DNA of 55,960 nt from Aromatoleum evansii (GTDB taxonomy: Bacteria; Pseudomonadota; Gammaproteobacteria; Burkholderiales; Rhodocyclaceae), in the NCBI RefSeq assembly GCF_012910805.1, contig NZ_WTVK01000038.1, positions 1 through 55,960 of the forward strand. Direction: 5' to 3'. Shown one piece after another: positions 34,855 to 43,988 of this stretch. The translations under genes were made by a program, and so were the position numbers. The notes below the pieces were generated by a model that did not search any database, was not told where the DNA came from, and saw only the letters and a program-made list of their open reading frames with translations. How positions within the stretch are numbered: the stretch's first letter is position 1; each line of letters opens with the position of its first letter.

Positions 34855-35790
34855 TCAATCCACCCAGGAAGATGGCAGGGCCGTGATCGTGGGCTTGGGC
34901 AGGCGCACGAGATCGGTCCACATCGGCAGTTCGGCGAGGGCATCCATTGCGAGCTTGCGCGTCTCTTCCGGCGTGAGGTCGAGGATCGCGGCGCGCAGGT
35001 AGATCGTCGCCACCGAATCCGGATCGGGTTGCGCGGCAAGGCAGGTATCGGCGAGCTTGGTCGCCAGCTGCAGGCCGCAAGCGAGACGATAGGAACGGGA
35101 ATCGGGCTCGAAGCCGCCCCCTTCTGGATCGCATTGCCAGTACACGACGTCGGCGAGCGAGGTCGGCAGCCCCCAGTCGGCCAGCAGGACCGCGGACAGT
35201 TCGTGACGATCGAAGCCGAAGGTGGCGATTTCCACCGTTTCGACCGGCTCGGCGCCGCGCGCAGCCTGCTCCAGCGTCAGGTCGTAGGTTGCCGGGGCCC
35301 CCGTGGCGAACGCAAGCGTTCCGATCTCGCTCAGCAGGCCCAGCGTGAATGCTTCCGCCGCCGGGAGGTCGCCGCGGTGGCGGGCCAGCGCTTCCATCAC
35401 GGCCGCATTGAGCAGCGACGAGGTCCAGAAGGCGTTGTAGTTGAAGCGCTTCGATGTGACCTTCGGCCGGTTCGTGACCAGCGACAACGCGACTGCATGC
35501 GCACGTACGATGTTCATGCCCAGCCTGATCACTGCCTGCTGCAGGTCGAGCGAACGCTCCGTGCGGCCGAAACGTGCGGCGGACGCGGCGCGCAGGACGA
35601 AGCCCGACAATGCAGGATCGGATCGGATCACGCGCACGACGGCGTCGATGCGCACGTCGGGATCGCGCGCGAGCTCGATGAGCTGCAGCGCGGCGCCGCG
35701 CGGACTGGGCAGTTCGTCGGCAGCGAGCAGGAAGTCGCGGATGTTTCCGGTCACCTGGCGGCGGTCTCGCTGGTTGCTGGCTGAATTCAT
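34855..35790 (-). CDS. HDOD domain protein
   Basis: A 311-residue protein. The HDOD region (~15-210) opens with LPSPRGAALQLIELARDPDVRIDAVVRVIRSDPALSGFVLRAASAA and contains LQQAVIRLGMNIVRAHAVALSL. HDOD proteins are catalytically inactive HD-domain relatives that act in signalling. No GGDEF or EAL output domain is attached. Start 35790 follows GAGGTAAAGGGA; the open frame to 36444 is a shadow over DUF1631 coding DNA. It lies 113 bp after DUF1631 in the same direction. Confidence 0.88.
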   Translation of the reverse strand: MNSASNQRDRRQVTGNIRDFLLAADELPSPRGAALQLIELARDPDVRIDAVVRVIRSDPALSGFVLRAASAARFGRTERSLDLQQAVIRLGMNIVRAHAVALSLVTNRPKVTSKRFNYNAFWTSSLLNAAVMEALARHRGDLPAAEAFTLGLLSEIGTLAFATGAPATYDLTLEQAARGAEPVETVEIATFGFDRHELSAVLLADWGLPTSLADVVYWQCDPEGGGFEPDSRSYRLACGLQLATKLADTCLAAQPDPDSVATIYLRAAILDLTPEETRKLAMDALAELPMWTDLVRLPKPTITALPSSWVD

Positions 35791-35903
35791 TCCCTTTACC
35801 TCTCGTGCAGCGCAGTCGGGCGAGTGTTTCCGTGATGTCGCCGGCTTGATTGCCCGCCTGCTGGATTCTGTTTGATTTCGTCCCGGTTCGGACGCTCCCC
35901 GGA

Positions 35904-38036
35904 TCAGCCCCGCAATTCGTCGAGGACGTCGTCCACGACGCGATCCAGGAGGGGTTCCTGATCGGCGGTCGATGCTTCGCCGCTCGCGAAACGCCGCGCC
36001 AGCTCCGTCCGCGTCAGGGCAAGCGCGCGCTGCCCCTGCCGGTTGGCAAACAGGTACATGGTGCGTGCGGGACTGATCCACGTCAGGCGCACTCGCCGCA
36101 CCTCGCCCGACTCGTCCCTGAGTTCCAGCCAGCTGCCACGGGTGAGCAGATCGAGCTCCAGCATTTCCGGCGTGGGCTCCTCGCCGATCGGCTGCAGACC
36201 GGGCAAGGGGCCGGATGGTCGTGCCGGCGCATTGGGCGCGGAACGAACCGGCGCCGGAACGGGCGCGACCGGGGCTTTCAGCGCTGCCGCATGGCATTTG
36301 ACGAGTTCCGAGAAGAACGCCTTCTGGCTTGCTTCCTCGATCCCCGCGCCGGTCATGCTCGCCTTCAGGTTGCGCAGGATCACCGGGAGCTGCTTCACCA
36401 TGCGCTGGCGCTCTTCCATGCTCTGCTTCGGAAGGACGCTCCAAACGAGCTCGTCGACTGCGGCCATCGCGCCGGCCCAGCGTTCGCTCCTGACGGGAGC
36501 TGTCGTAGCGCCGACCTCGAGGGCGGCGTGCCCCAGCACGCGCGTCCAGGTGTCGCGGATGAAGTCGCGCACCACATCGGGTATGTCCTCGTTTCCGAGA
36601 TGCGCGGACAGCGCGTCTTCGCCGAGCTTGCGCGCGAGATCGATGCGCTCGCGCTCCCGCAGGCGCTCCGTCAGCGTGGCCGCCCGCGCATCCGCATAGC
36701 GCTCCTGCTCGACGAGATAGTTCTCGAATTCCTGCAGGCAGCCCGCGAAGATGCTCGGCTCGTCCGCGAACTGGTTCTGGATGCGGACGACAATGCCCTC
36801 GGCGATGCGGTATAGGGAACTGTCCTCGCTCAGCGGACCGTCCCAGGTGACGCTTGCCTGCGCCAGCAGATTGATCAGCCTGCGGGCCGGATGAGTGCGA
36901 TTGGAGAAGAAGCCGTGATCCATCATCGCCAGCTTCAGGACGGGGATCTGCAGGCGGCCGATCAGCCCCTTCATGGCGTCGGGAACGCGCGAGTCGTCGA
37001 AGATGTAGTCGAACAGGGTGGCGACGACGTCGATGACGATGCCGTCCACCGAACTCGCCTGCTTGCTGAGACCGGCTTCGATGAGGGCGTTGATGACGTT
37101 ACCGGAGATCTGACCATCGGACGGGAGGGCGAAATTTTGCCCGCCGAACTCCATGTCTCCGCGCCCCTGCTGCAGGCCATCGAGCAGCTGCATCAGCTCG
37201 ACCGTGCCCGCGCGCTGCCGCCAGCCGGCCCTTTCCGCCGCTGCGGCGCGGGCGGTGAAGATCTCCTTCACGACGTCGGACGGATCGGGTTCGCCGGGAA
37301 GCGTTGCGCTCTTGCGCACGGCCATGCGCTCCGATGCTTTGCCCCGTCGCGCGCGCGGCCGGACGTTGGGCATCACACGACGCGCGACGAGCAGCGAATT
37401 GACATCGTGGTAAACCGTGGAGAGTTCCCCGGCCAGTCGACCGATGAGCAGTTCGAGCGCCGTGGCGCGCAGGCCTCCGGACGCCTCCTGCCCCCAGCAG
37501 ATATCCTTGAGCGCCTCGCAGATTGCGGTCGGGCCGATCGGGTTGGTGGCATTGTCGATGTCGCTTTCGCCCAGCATGAAGGCGACACGTGTCTGCAGAT
37601 CCTGGTTTTCGGCCTCGCAGGCCCGTTCCAGGCGGGTGGCCAGGTTCTTGACTGCCAGGGTTTCGTCGATCTCGGTTTCGTCGACGAGCGAGAGTTCCGG
37701 AAAGAAGCCGTTTTCGCCCTCGTAGAACGAGCCGCCGACGTTCGAGGTCTTGGCGCGCTCCTGGAACTGATCCTCGAAGCCGGCGCTGAAAGCCCGGTCG
37801 ATGTCGGCCCCGATACCGCGCAGAAGCGCCTGCAACTCGATCAGTTTCTGTGCTTCGTCGGCGGTTTTCGCGCCCAACCGCCGGGCCTTGAGTTCATCGC
37901 CGAGTTCGCCGACAGCCCGGGCGAGCGCTTCGCGTACGCGCTGGCTGACGAAGTCGCGGCATTCGAGCAACACCCCCTGATGCGGACGAAACGCATCGGG
38001 AGCTCCGGTATGGCGCGATGGTTGTAGGGTGGTCAC
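35904..38036 (-). CDS. DUF1631 family protein
   Basis: A 710-residue cytoplasmic protein with the DUF1631 pattern: N-terminal LLECRDFVSQRVREALARAVGELGDEL, then a central region with FLLEWF-like helical segments and the block DSRVPDAMKGLIGRLQIPVLKLAMMDHGFFSNRTHPARRLINLLAQASV. The C-terminal ~100 residues (LLTRGSWLELRDESGEVRRVRLTWISPARTMYLFANRQG) look PilZ-like. Proteins of this family in betaproteobacteria are linked to c-di-GMP or stress regulation, but the role is not settled. No enzyme motif was seen. Confidence 0.88.
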   Translation of the reverse strand: MTTLQPSRHTGAPDAFRPHQGVLLECRDFVSQRVREALARAVGELGDELKARRLGAKTADEAQKLIELQALLRGIGADIDRAFSAGFEDQFQERAKTSNVGGSFYEGENGFFPELSLVDETEIDETLAVKNLATRLERACEAENQDLQTRVAFMLGESDIDNATNPIGPTAICEALKDICWGQEASGGLRATALELLIGRLAGELSTVYHDVNSLLVARRVMPNVRPRARRGKASERMAVRKSATLPGEPDPSDVVKEIFTARAAAAERAGWRQRAGTVELMQLLDGLQQGRGDMEFGGQNFALPSDGQISGNVINALIEAGLSKQASSVDGIVIDVVATLFDYIFDDSRVPDAMKGLIGRLQIPVLKLAMMDHGFFSNRTHPARRLINLLAQASVTWDGPLSEDSSLYRIAEGIVVRIQNQFADEPSIFAGCLQEFENYLVEQERYADARAATLTERLRERERIDLARKLGEDALSAHLGNEDIPDVVRDFIRDTWTRVLGHAALEVGATTAPVRSERWAGAMAAVDELVWSVLPKQSMEERQRMVKQLPVILRNLKASMTGAGIEEASQKAFFSELVKCHAAALKAPVAPVPAPVRSAPNAPARPSGPLPGLQPIGEEPTPEMLELDLLTRGSWLELRDESGEVRRVRLTWISPARTMYLFANRQGQRALALTRTELARRFASGEASTADQEPLLDRVVDDVLDELRG

Positions 38037-38277
38037 GAGATGCTCCGCTTCGATGGCGGTACGGGACGAGGGCGATCACCGTCGCCGGGCTAAGGGCGAA
38101 TCTCAAACATGATCAGTTTGACACATTTCTGGCGCCCCTTCGATGCTTCAAACGACGGTACGGCGGGGCATTCCGACGATCGGCCCGCATTGCGGCGTGA
38201 ATGGCGGGCGCGTACCGGCACACCGGTGCTTTCTTTATACTTACGGCTCCGCAAGCGATCTCTTTAGCCATTTCCCC

Positions 38278-38706
38278 ATGCCACGAATCAAAGTCGAACT
38301 ACCCGAGCGTTTCATCTTCGAGACCCGGCTTCCCATCCGGGCCCAACACGTGAATCGCGCCGGCCACGTCGACAATGCGCAAATGGTGGTGCTGATTTCG
38401 AATGCGCGCGAGGCGTTTTTCGTCGGCCTGGGTTACACGCATATCGAGGTGGAAGGGGTCGGGACCGTGATTACCGACGCCGCATTCCAGTACATCTCGG
38501 AGTCCTTCGAGGGCGAGACGCTGGTGTTCCGGTTCGCGGTCAACGATTTCAACAAGTACGGCGGGGATATCGTCTGCCAGGTCAGCGAGCACGACTCCGG
38601 GCGTGAGGTCGCGCGGGCGAAGCTGGGTTTCGTGTTCTTCGATTACACGACGCGCAAGGTGGCGCCCATTCCGCCGCGTTTCCTCGAGCGACTCGCTGCC
38701 GCGTGA
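38278..38706 (+). CDS. Acyl-CoA thioesterase, hot-dog fold
   Basis: A 142-residue single hot-dog domain protein. The N-terminal PIRAQHVNRAGHVDNAQMVVLISNAREAF is the typical YbgC/4HBT-type start; the Asp in GHVDN lies where the catalytic acid of this family is expected. The start 38278 lies at the end of a 241-bp gap with the divergent DUF1631 gene, and the open frame to 38143 is not family-like. It may hydrolyse an aromatic or short acyl-CoA; the substrate is unknown. Confidence 0.82.
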   Translation: MPRIKVELPERFIFETRLPIRAQHVNRAGHVDNAQMVVLISNAREAFFVGLGYTHIEVEGVGTVITDAAFQYISESFEGETLVFRFAVNDFNKYGGDIVCQVSEHDSGREVARAKLGFVFFDYTTRKVAPIPPRFLERLAAA

Positions 38707-38721
38707 CGCGGCACCCCGGCA

Positions 38722-39912
38722 TCAGCCCGGATCGAGGCGGAGGATGCGCCCCTCGCTCTCGTCGAGGAGGTAGAGCTTCCCGTCGGGGCCCTGGCGAACG
38801 TCGCGGATGCGGCTGCCCAGCTCCGTGAGCAGGCGTTCTTCGCGGACGAATTTTTCGCCGTCCAGCTCGATCCGCACGAGAGTCTGCCCGCGCAGGGCGC
38901 CGACGAAGAGGTTGCCCTTCCACTTCGGGAAGGCGTCGCCCGTATAGAAGCTCATCCCCGAGGGCGCGATCGAAGGGATCCAGTAGCGCACCGGGGCGAC
39001 GACGTCGGCCCGCTGCGTTCCCTCGCCGATGCTGAATCCGGTGACGTATTCCTTTCCGTACGTGATCACCGGCCAGCCGTAGTTGGCGCCGGCCCGCACG
39101 ATGTTGACCTCGTCGCCGCCCTGCGGCCCGTGTTCGTGGGCCCACAGCTTTCCGCTCACCGGGTGCAGCGCCGCACCCTGGACGTTGCGGTGGCCGTAGG
39201 ACCAGATCTCCGGCAAGGCGCCGCCTTTGCCTACGAACGGATTGTCGTTGGGAATGCTGCCGTCGGGTGCGATCCGCACGATCTTGCCGAGATGGCTGCC
39301 CACGTCCTGCGCACTGTCGCGATAGGACTGGCGGTCGCCCAGCGTGACGAAGAGTCTGCCCTCGCGGTCGAACACGAGGCGAGATCCCCAGTGATTGCGT
39401 CCGTCCGGATCTTCGCGCTGCGCGAAGACAATCTCGACGTTCTGCAGGCTCGCGCCCGCCTGGTCGAGGCGCGCGCGGGCGACCGCGGTGCGGGCGCCTT
39501 TCTGCGTCGGTTGGGCGAACGAGAGCCAGATCAGGCGGTCGCGGGCGAAATCCGGTCCGACGACGACGTCGAGCAAGCCGCCCTGCCCTGTCGCATGGAC
39601 TCGCGGGACGTTCTGGATCGGCGGCGAGAGCTTGCCGTCCGGGGTCACCACGCGCAGCCGGCCCGGCCTTTCGGTGACGAGCATGTTGCCATCGGGGAGG
39701 AAGGCAAGCGACCACGGGGTGTCGAGACCGCGCGCGACCTCGGTCACGCGGACCGGCCCCGCTTCGCTGCGGACCACCGTCTGTGCCGAAGCTGCAGCTG
39801 AAAGGCAGCCGACGGACGCGATCAGGGCCAGGGCCATGCGGCGTGCGATGTGCGTTGCGTAGCGGGAAGCAGCGGCGTCGGCCAGGGCCGGCGGCGTGGA
39901 GAAGCGCGTCAT
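38722..39912 (-). CDS. PQQ-dependent sugar dehydrogenase-like protein (Asd/GdhB type), secreted
   Basis: A 396-residue protein with a signal peptide (hydrophobic MALALIASVGCLSAAASAQ, from about residue 26) and a six-bladed beta-propeller of the soluble aldose sugar dehydrogenase type. Landmarks are GLDTPWSLAFLPDGNMLVTERPGRL, GQGGLLDVVVGPDF, WSYGHRNVQGAALHP, EHGPQGGDEVNIVRAGANYGWP and FVGALRGQTLVRIEL. It oxidises aldoses in the periplasm with PQQ as cofactor if the family call holds. Start 39912 follows GGGAGATTT. The stop is 16 bp from the convergent thioesterase. Confidence 0.87.
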   Translation of the reverse strand: MTRFSTPPALADAAASRYATHIARRMALALIASVGCLSAAASAQTVVRSEAGPVRVTEVARGLDTPWSLAFLPDGNMLVTERPGRLRVVTPDGKLSPPIQNVPRVHATGQGGLLDVVVGPDFARDRLIWLSFAQPTQKGARTAVARARLDQAGASLQNVEIVFAQREDPDGRNHWGSRLVFDREGRLFVTLGDRQSYRDSAQDVGSHLGKIVRIAPDGSIPNDNPFVGKGGALPEIWSYGHRNVQGAALHPVSGKLWAHEHGPQGGDEVNIVRAGANYGWPVITYGKEYVTGFSIGEGTQRADVVAPVRYWIPSIAPSGMSFYTGDAFPKWKGNLFVGALRGQTLVRIELDGEKFVREERLLTELGSRIRDVRQGPDGKLYLLDESEGRILRLDPG

Positions 39913-40104
39913 GAAATCTCCCGATCGATTCGATCAACCCGCAACCGCCCGACCGCGAACGCGGACCGCCGGTTGACGGACATCAATGAGACGACTGCAG
40001 CCTTGTTGAGATCCTTGCGCGATGCAGGAAGTTGCTCCACTGCGCCCCGGCGGTGAGTGCGCCGGACGGTGGTCGTCGCAAAACGCAAGGATAAGAGGTC
40101 TGAA

Positions 40105-40716
40105 ATGAGGTTCCCGGATTTTTTTGCCGATGTGCGCCGCATCGAGCTGCACGACCCGCTCGCAGCCCTTCTGGGTGCCAGCGAGGGGGGCATCATCGAC
40201 TATGGCTACGAGGATGCGGTGAAGCTCGCCGGTCATTCGTGCCCGACGGTCGCGTCGGCGTACATGGTGTGCGTGCATGCGCTGCGTGCGCTCTACCCGG
40301 ACCAGTTGCCCGAGCGAGGCGGCTTGCGGGTCGAGTTCCGCGGGCGCCAGGACGAGGGCGTGACGGGCGTGATCGCAAGCGTGATCACCTTGCTGACCGG
40401 CGCGGCGCATGACGGCGGTTTCAAGGGGCTGGGCGGCCGCTTCGTGCGACGGGGCCTGCTCGACTTCGCGACCGAGCTGCCGCTGGCGATGCGTTTCACG
40501 CGCCTCGACTCCGCGACGTCCGTCGACGCGCAGGCGGATCTCTCGTCGGTTCCTGCCGATCCCGAAATGCCCGAGCTACTGGGGCGGTGCCTGCAGGCGC
40601 CGGACGATCTCGAACTGTCCGCCCGCTTCGGCCGGCTGTGGCAGGAGCGGGTACGCAGGATCCTGATCGAGCACGGCGACGACCCCGCGGTCTTTCGCAT
40701 CGAAGCGGCGAGCTGA
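40105..40716 (+). CDS. FmdE-like domain protein
   Basis: A 203-residue cytoplasmic protein. The stretch KLAGHSCPTVASAYMV near residue 45 is the conserved His-Cys motif of FmdE-type proteins (subunit E of formylmethanofuran dehydrogenase and related bacterial proteins), followed by VEFRGRQDEGVTGVIASVITLLTGA. Start 40105 follows AAGAGGTCTGAA; the upstream frame from 40057 is less likely. It is the first gene of the stretch that leads to the cupin and methyltransferase cluster, with 105 bp between. Redox- or metal-linked function is possible but unknown. Confidence 0.72.
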   Translation: MRFPDFFADVRRIELHDPLAALLGASEGGIIDYGYEDAVKLAGHSCPTVASAYMVCVHALRALYPDQLPERGGLRVEFRGRQDEGVTGVIASVITLLTGAAHDGGFKGLGGRFVRRGLLDFATELPLAMRFTRLDSATSVDAQADLSSVPADPEMPELLGRCLQAPDDLELSARFGRLWQERVRRILIEHGDDPAVFRIEAAS

Positions 40717-40746
40717 GGCGCTACCCGACTACCTCGCCGGCGGGCT

Positions 40747-40773
40747 GGAACCGTCCGGCCGGGTTCTGCGTCC
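40747..40773 (+). promoter_or_regulatory. Candidate ECF-type promoter upstream of the cupin gene
   Basis: GGAACC (40747-40752), 16 nt of spacer and CGTCC (40769-40773) match the usual ECF (-35 GGAAC, -10 CGTC/GTC) layout, about 50 bp before the cupin start. The nearest sigma gene is the ECF factor at 42178-42831, so autoregulation of the cluster is plausible. Such short motifs also occur by chance in GC-rich DNA. Confidence 0.4.
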
Positions 40774-40821
40774 TTTGGGCAAAACACAGGGAGGCCCCCA
40801 ACCCCGAAGGAGCAGTCGATC

Positions 40822-41277
40822 ATGAAAACCAACCGCACCCTGTTGACCGTGGCGGCCTTGGCTGCCGTCCAGCTGTTCGCATCCCCCCTCGCCGCCCAGG
40901 ACAAGAAGATCGAAACGGCGAACCTCGACGCGGCGGTCGCCGCCAACCCGCTGCCTGCGGGCGGTCCCACGGCCAAGGTCATCTCGTCGACCCGTGCCGG
41001 CAACAGCGAGCTGCAAATCATTCGCATGAGCAAGATCCGCCTGCACCATCATGCGCAGGAAGATCACGTGGTGTATGTGGCGCGCGGCAGCGGCACCGCA
41101 CGGCTGGAGAACGACGCCGGACAGATCGAAAGCCGTCCGGCCAAGCCCGGCGACATCTTCAACCTTCCGCGCAACAAGAAGCATGCCTTCGAGCGAAGCG
41201 GCGCTGAGGATCTGGTCCTCCTGGTCGTCGCGACGGCCGGATGGAAGCCGCTCGAGGACACCGTCTTTCACGAGTGA
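40822..41277 (+). CDS. Periplasmic cupin-domain protein
   Basis: A 151-residue secreted protein with a signal peptide (1-25, cleaved at LAAQ). The cupin domain has metal ligands in the expected order (His75-77, Glu80, His82, then His121), with KPGDIFNLPRNKKHAFE as the second half of the motif. It starts after GAAGGAGCAGTCG. It lies 105 bp after the FmdE-like gene and 120 bp before the methyltransferase-sigma unit, and a candidate ECF promoter lies just upstream. Function unknown; a binding or oxygenase role is possible for cupins. Confidence 0.8.
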   Translation: MKTNRTLLTVAALAAVQLFASPLAAQDKKIETANLDAAVAANPLPAGGPTAKVISSTRAGNSELQIIRMSKIRLHHHAQEDHVVYVARGSGTARLENDAGQIESRPAKPGDIFNLPRNKKHAFERSGAEDLVLLVVATAGWKPLEDTVFHE

Positions 41278-41286
41278 GAAGTCGCC

Positions 41287-41339
41287 TGCCCGCCGGGCGG
41301 GCACGGGCGCGTCACCTGCCCTTCGCGGGTGACGCGCCC
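41287..41339. terminator. Two stacked hairpins between the cupin and methyltransferase genes
   Basis: TGCCCGCC-G-GGCGGGCA (41287-41303) is followed by a perfect 12-bp stem GGGCGCGTCACC / GGTGACGCGCCC (41305-41316 and 41328-41339). No U tract follows. This can act as a partial or factor-dependent terminator that lowers read-through into the methyltransferase-sigma operon. Confidence 0.5.
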
Positions 41340-41397
41340 CTTGCGCGGCCCCGCGCGGGCGGGGCGGCGTTCGAACACATCCGATGGAGGACCGAAC

Positions 41398-42174
41398 ATG
41401 ACAGCGACGACCGTTTTCGATCCGCGGGAGCTCGAATCGCGGGTCAAGTCCATGTATTGCGCGGTTGCGGAGAATCCTCACGGCGCGTTCCATTTCGAAA
41501 TGGGGCGCGGACTCGCCGAGCGTCTCGGCTATCCCGCCGACGAACTCGATCGCATCCCCGTCGAGGCGATCGAATCGTTCGCCGGGGTCGGTCATCATTT
41601 CGATCTCGCCGCGCCGGTCGCCGGCGAGACCGTACTCGACCTGGGAAGCGGCTCGGGGATGGACACCTTCGTCGCCGCGCTGCGTGTCGGCCTGCAGGGA
41701 CGCGTGATCGGCATCGACATGACCGACGCGCAGCGGGCGAAGGCCGAGCGCCTGCGCGACGCACATGGTTTCGGCCAGATCCGCTACCTGAAGGGCTATA
41801 TTGAGGAAGTGCCCCAGCCCGATGCATCGGCCGATGCGGTGATCAGCAACGGCGTGATCAACCTTTCCGCCGACAAGCCTGCGGTGTTCCGCGAGGCCGC
41901 CCGCGTGCTGAAGTCCGGCGGACGCCTTGCGATCTCCGACATCGTCGCGGAGCGGGCCTTGCCCGAGGGCATCGTGTGCAATGCAACGCTGTGGGCCGCA
42001 TGCATCGGCGGCGCCGCGCAGCAGGACGAGTATCGCGAGATGATCGCTTGCGCAGGCCTGCGCATCGTGGAGATGCGCGACAACCCCGCGTATCGCTTCC
42101 TCTCCGAAAATGCGCAGGCGGCTTGCCGCAAGTACGGGGTGAAGAGCGTTTCGGTGCTCGCGACGAAGGCATGA
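41398..42174 (+). CDS. SAM-dependent methyltransferase, ArsM-like
   Basis: A 258-residue methyltransferase. The SAM-binding motif DLGSGSGMD is at 81-89 and [33 protein letters not shown] (~151-183) is the characteristic ArsM-like central region; [10 protein letters not shown] (59-68) is also typical. Cysteines at 21, 194, 202, 218 and 243 include one (LWAACIGG) that lines up with a catalytic ArsM Cys, but the full four-Cys set is not clear. Start 41398 follows GGAGGACCGAAC. It precedes the ECF sigma gene by 3 bp, so the two are one transcript. Confidence 0.82.
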   Translation: MTATTVFDPRELESRVKSMYCAVAENPHGAFHFEMGRGLAERLGYPADELDRIPVEAIESFAGVGHHFDLAAPVAGETVLDLGSGSGMDTFVAALRVGLQGRVIGIDMTDAQRAKAERLRDAHGFGQIRYLKGYIEEVPQPDASADAVISNGVINLSADKPAVFREAARVLKSGGRLAISDIVAERALPEGIVCNATLWAACIGGAAQQDEYREMIACAGLRIVEMRDNPAYRFLSENAQAACRKYGVKSVSVLATKA

Positions 42175-42177
42175 CAG

Positions 42178-42831
42178 ATGGAACATGGGGCGTTTCAATC
42201 GTCGCTGCAGCGGAGCCGCTCCGGATGCGACCCACCTGCCCCGACGACCGAAGACCGCAGCTTCTTTGCGCTGCGCATCGGGGAACTGGCTGACCGGCTC
42301 TACGGCGTTGCGCTGCGCTTCACCCGCAACGGCGCAGCCGCCGAGGATCTCGTATCGGAGGCCGTCGTCAAGGCGTGGGCGCATCTGCCGCAGCTCGAAG
42401 ACCGCGCCTGCTTCGAGAAGTGGATCTTCCGCATCCTGGCGAACACCTTCTTCAGCCAGTGCCGACACGAACGCGAAGAGCTCCTCGACGCTGACGAGGA
42501 CGAGGATGGCTTTTCGCTGTTCGATCGCCTGCACCAGCCCTTCCTGCTGTGGTGGGGCAATCCCGAACAGGAATTGATCCACAAGCTGCTGTGCGAGGAC
42601 CTCGACCGTGCGCTGGGGGAGTTGCCCGACTGCTATCGCGCCGTCGTTGTCTCCGTCGACCTGCTCGGCCACTCGTATACCGAGGTCGCGGCGATGCTCG
42701 GCGTACCGGTCGGGACGGTTCGCTCGCGACTCAATCGCGCACGCTCGCGGCTGCAGCGCGCGCTGTGGCAGCAGGCGCTGGCGGCGGGGCTGGTGCAGGG
42801 CAAGTCCGCGGAGGACAACACTCATGACTGA
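42178..42831 (+). CDS. ECF-type RNA polymerase sigma factor
   Basis: A 217-residue group IV sigma factor. Sigma-2 region: [37 protein letters not shown] (~34-70) and [22 protein letters not shown]. Sigma-4 region: [49 protein letters not shown] ~35-residue insert, acidic with aromatic patches ([23 protein letters not shown]), separates the two. It lies 3 bp after the methyltransferase and overlaps the anti-sigma gene by 8 bp, so its partner is clear. Trigger unknown. Confidence 0.9.
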   Translation: MEHGAFQSSLQRSRSGCDPPAPTTEDRSFFALRIGELADRLYGVALRFTRNGAAAEDLVSEAVVKAWAHLPQLEDRACFEKWIFRILANTFFSQCRHEREELLDADEDEDGFSLFDRLHQPFLLWWGNPEQELIHKLLCEDLDRALGELPDCYRAVVVSVDLLGHSYTEVAAMLGVPVGTVRSRLNRARSRLQRALWQQALAAGLVQGKSAEDNTHD

Positions 42832-43063
42832 GCAGGAACGGATGCATTGCGATGAGGTGGTCGCCAGCCTGCTGGAGTACCTCGACGGCGAGATCGACGA
42901 CGCAAGAAGAGCGCTGATCGACGACCATCTGGCCGAATGCCGCGGGTGCTTCTCACGCGCCGAGTTCGAGCGCGCGCTGCGCGATCGCATGCGCTCATTG
43001 GCGAGCGCGCCTCCGCCCGACTCCCTCAGGCGCAGGCTGAAAGCGATTATCGACGAGTTCTGA
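42824..43063 (+). CDS. Zinc-binding anti-sigma factor (ZAS, zf-HC2)
   Basis: A 79-residue soluble protein with the ZAS signature His35-X3-Cys39-X2-Cys42 (HLAECRGC) plus an upstream Cys (MHCDEVVASLLEYLDGEI). It is short enough to be just the sigma-binding domain, without the membrane helix seen in many anti-sigma factors. Its start overlaps the sigma stop by 8 bp (translational coupling). Zinc release upon thiol oxidation is the known way such proteins free their sigma factor. Confidence 0.88.
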   Translation: MTEQERMHCDEVVASLLEYLDGEIDDARRALIDDHLAECRGCFSRAEFERALRDRMRSLASAPPPDSLRRRLKAIIDEF

Positions 43064-43086
43064 GCGGATACACGCGGGAGGAGACC

Positions 43087-43878
43087 ATGGTCGCGATCGC
43101 CGGACTCCGGAAGGAGCAGATCTTCGAGGCCGTGCAGCAGATGTACACGGACGTCGCCAACCAGCCGCAAAGGCGCTTCCACTTCCCGACCGGACGCGCA
43201 GCCTGCATTTTCGTCGGCTATCCGGAGAGCTGGCTGGAGCGGGTTCCGGACACCGCGCAGGAATCATTCGCGGGCGTCGGCTTTCCTTTCGCGGCGGAGG
43301 TGATTCGCCGCGGCGACACGGTGCTCGACGTGGGATCCGGGTCGGGGACGGATACGCTGATCGCGGCTGGACTCGTCGGCACGGACGGTCGCGTGCTGGC
43401 GCTCGACATGACGCAGGCGATGATCGACAAGCTGCGCGCGAACGCCACCCTTGCGGGCGCCTGCAACGTCGAGCCGATCGAAGGCAATGCGGAAGCCATC
43501 CCCATTCCCGATGCGTGCGTCGATGTCGTCACGAGCAACGGCGTGCTCAACCTCGTGCCCGACAAGCCCAGGGCCTTCGCGGAACTTCACCGCGTGCTCC
43601 GCCCAGGCGGGTGGGTGCAGCTTGCCGACATCGTGGTGTCGCAACCGATCGGCGAGAAGTCGCGCAGCAACCCCAGGCTGTGGGCCGAGTGCGTAGTAGG
43701 TGCAGTCATCGAGGAAGCCTATCTCGACGCCTTCCATCAAGCGGGTTTCGACGAGATCCGGATCCTGCGCCGCTTCGACTACTTCTCGGGCAGCAGCAGC
43801 GAGGACACGCGGCGGATCGCTGCCGCACTGGGCGCTCACGCCCTGGAACTCGTCTTGCGCAAGCCGCGGGCGGGCTGA
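43087..43878 (+). CDS. Second SAM-dependent methyltransferase, ArsM-like
   Basis: A 263-residue paralogue of the gene at 41398-42174, with the same architecture: SAM motif DVGSGSGTD (81-89), ESFAGVGFPF (59-68), NGVLNLVPDKPRAFAELHRVLRPGGWVQLADIV (~151-183) and LWAECVVGA with Cys202 at the same residue number as in the paralogue. Cysteines 40, 126, 144 and 202 differ partly from the first protein. It starts 23 bp after the anti-sigma gene behind GGAGGAGACC. The pair flanking sigma and anti-sigma genes suggests a shared, regulated task. Confidence 0.85.
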   Translation: MVAIAGLRKEQIFEAVQQMYTDVANQPQRRFHFPTGRAACIFVGYPESWLERVPDTAQESFAGVGFPFAAEVIRRGDTVLDVGSGSGTDTLIAAGLVGTDGRVLALDMTQAMIDKLRANATLAGACNVEPIEGNAEAIPIPDACVDVVTSNGVLNLVPDKPRAFAELHRVLRPGGWVQLADIVVSQPIGEKSRSNPRLWAECVVGAVIEEAYLDAFHQAGFDEIRILRRFDYFSGSSSEDTRRIAAALGAHALELVLRKPRAG

Positions 43879-43988
43879 GCCGGCCCCCGGCGCTGCGGAC
43901 GCCGGGGCAGCAAGATGCGGGGTGGGCATGGGTGTGCCGTCGTGCCGGATGTGCTAGCCTCGGGCCGCCCGCTTACGAATCTCTTCCG

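Noticed and set aside
35791-36444. N-terminal extension of the HDOD protein to 529 residues
   Set aside because: The extension lies over DUF1631 coding DNA in another frame and is not HDOD-like. ATG 35790 has a strong ribosome binding site.
41398-43878. Calling the two methyltransferases ArsM outright
   Set aside because: The SAM core and one catalytic-type Cys match, but the full conserved Cys set is not evident and no ars genes are present.
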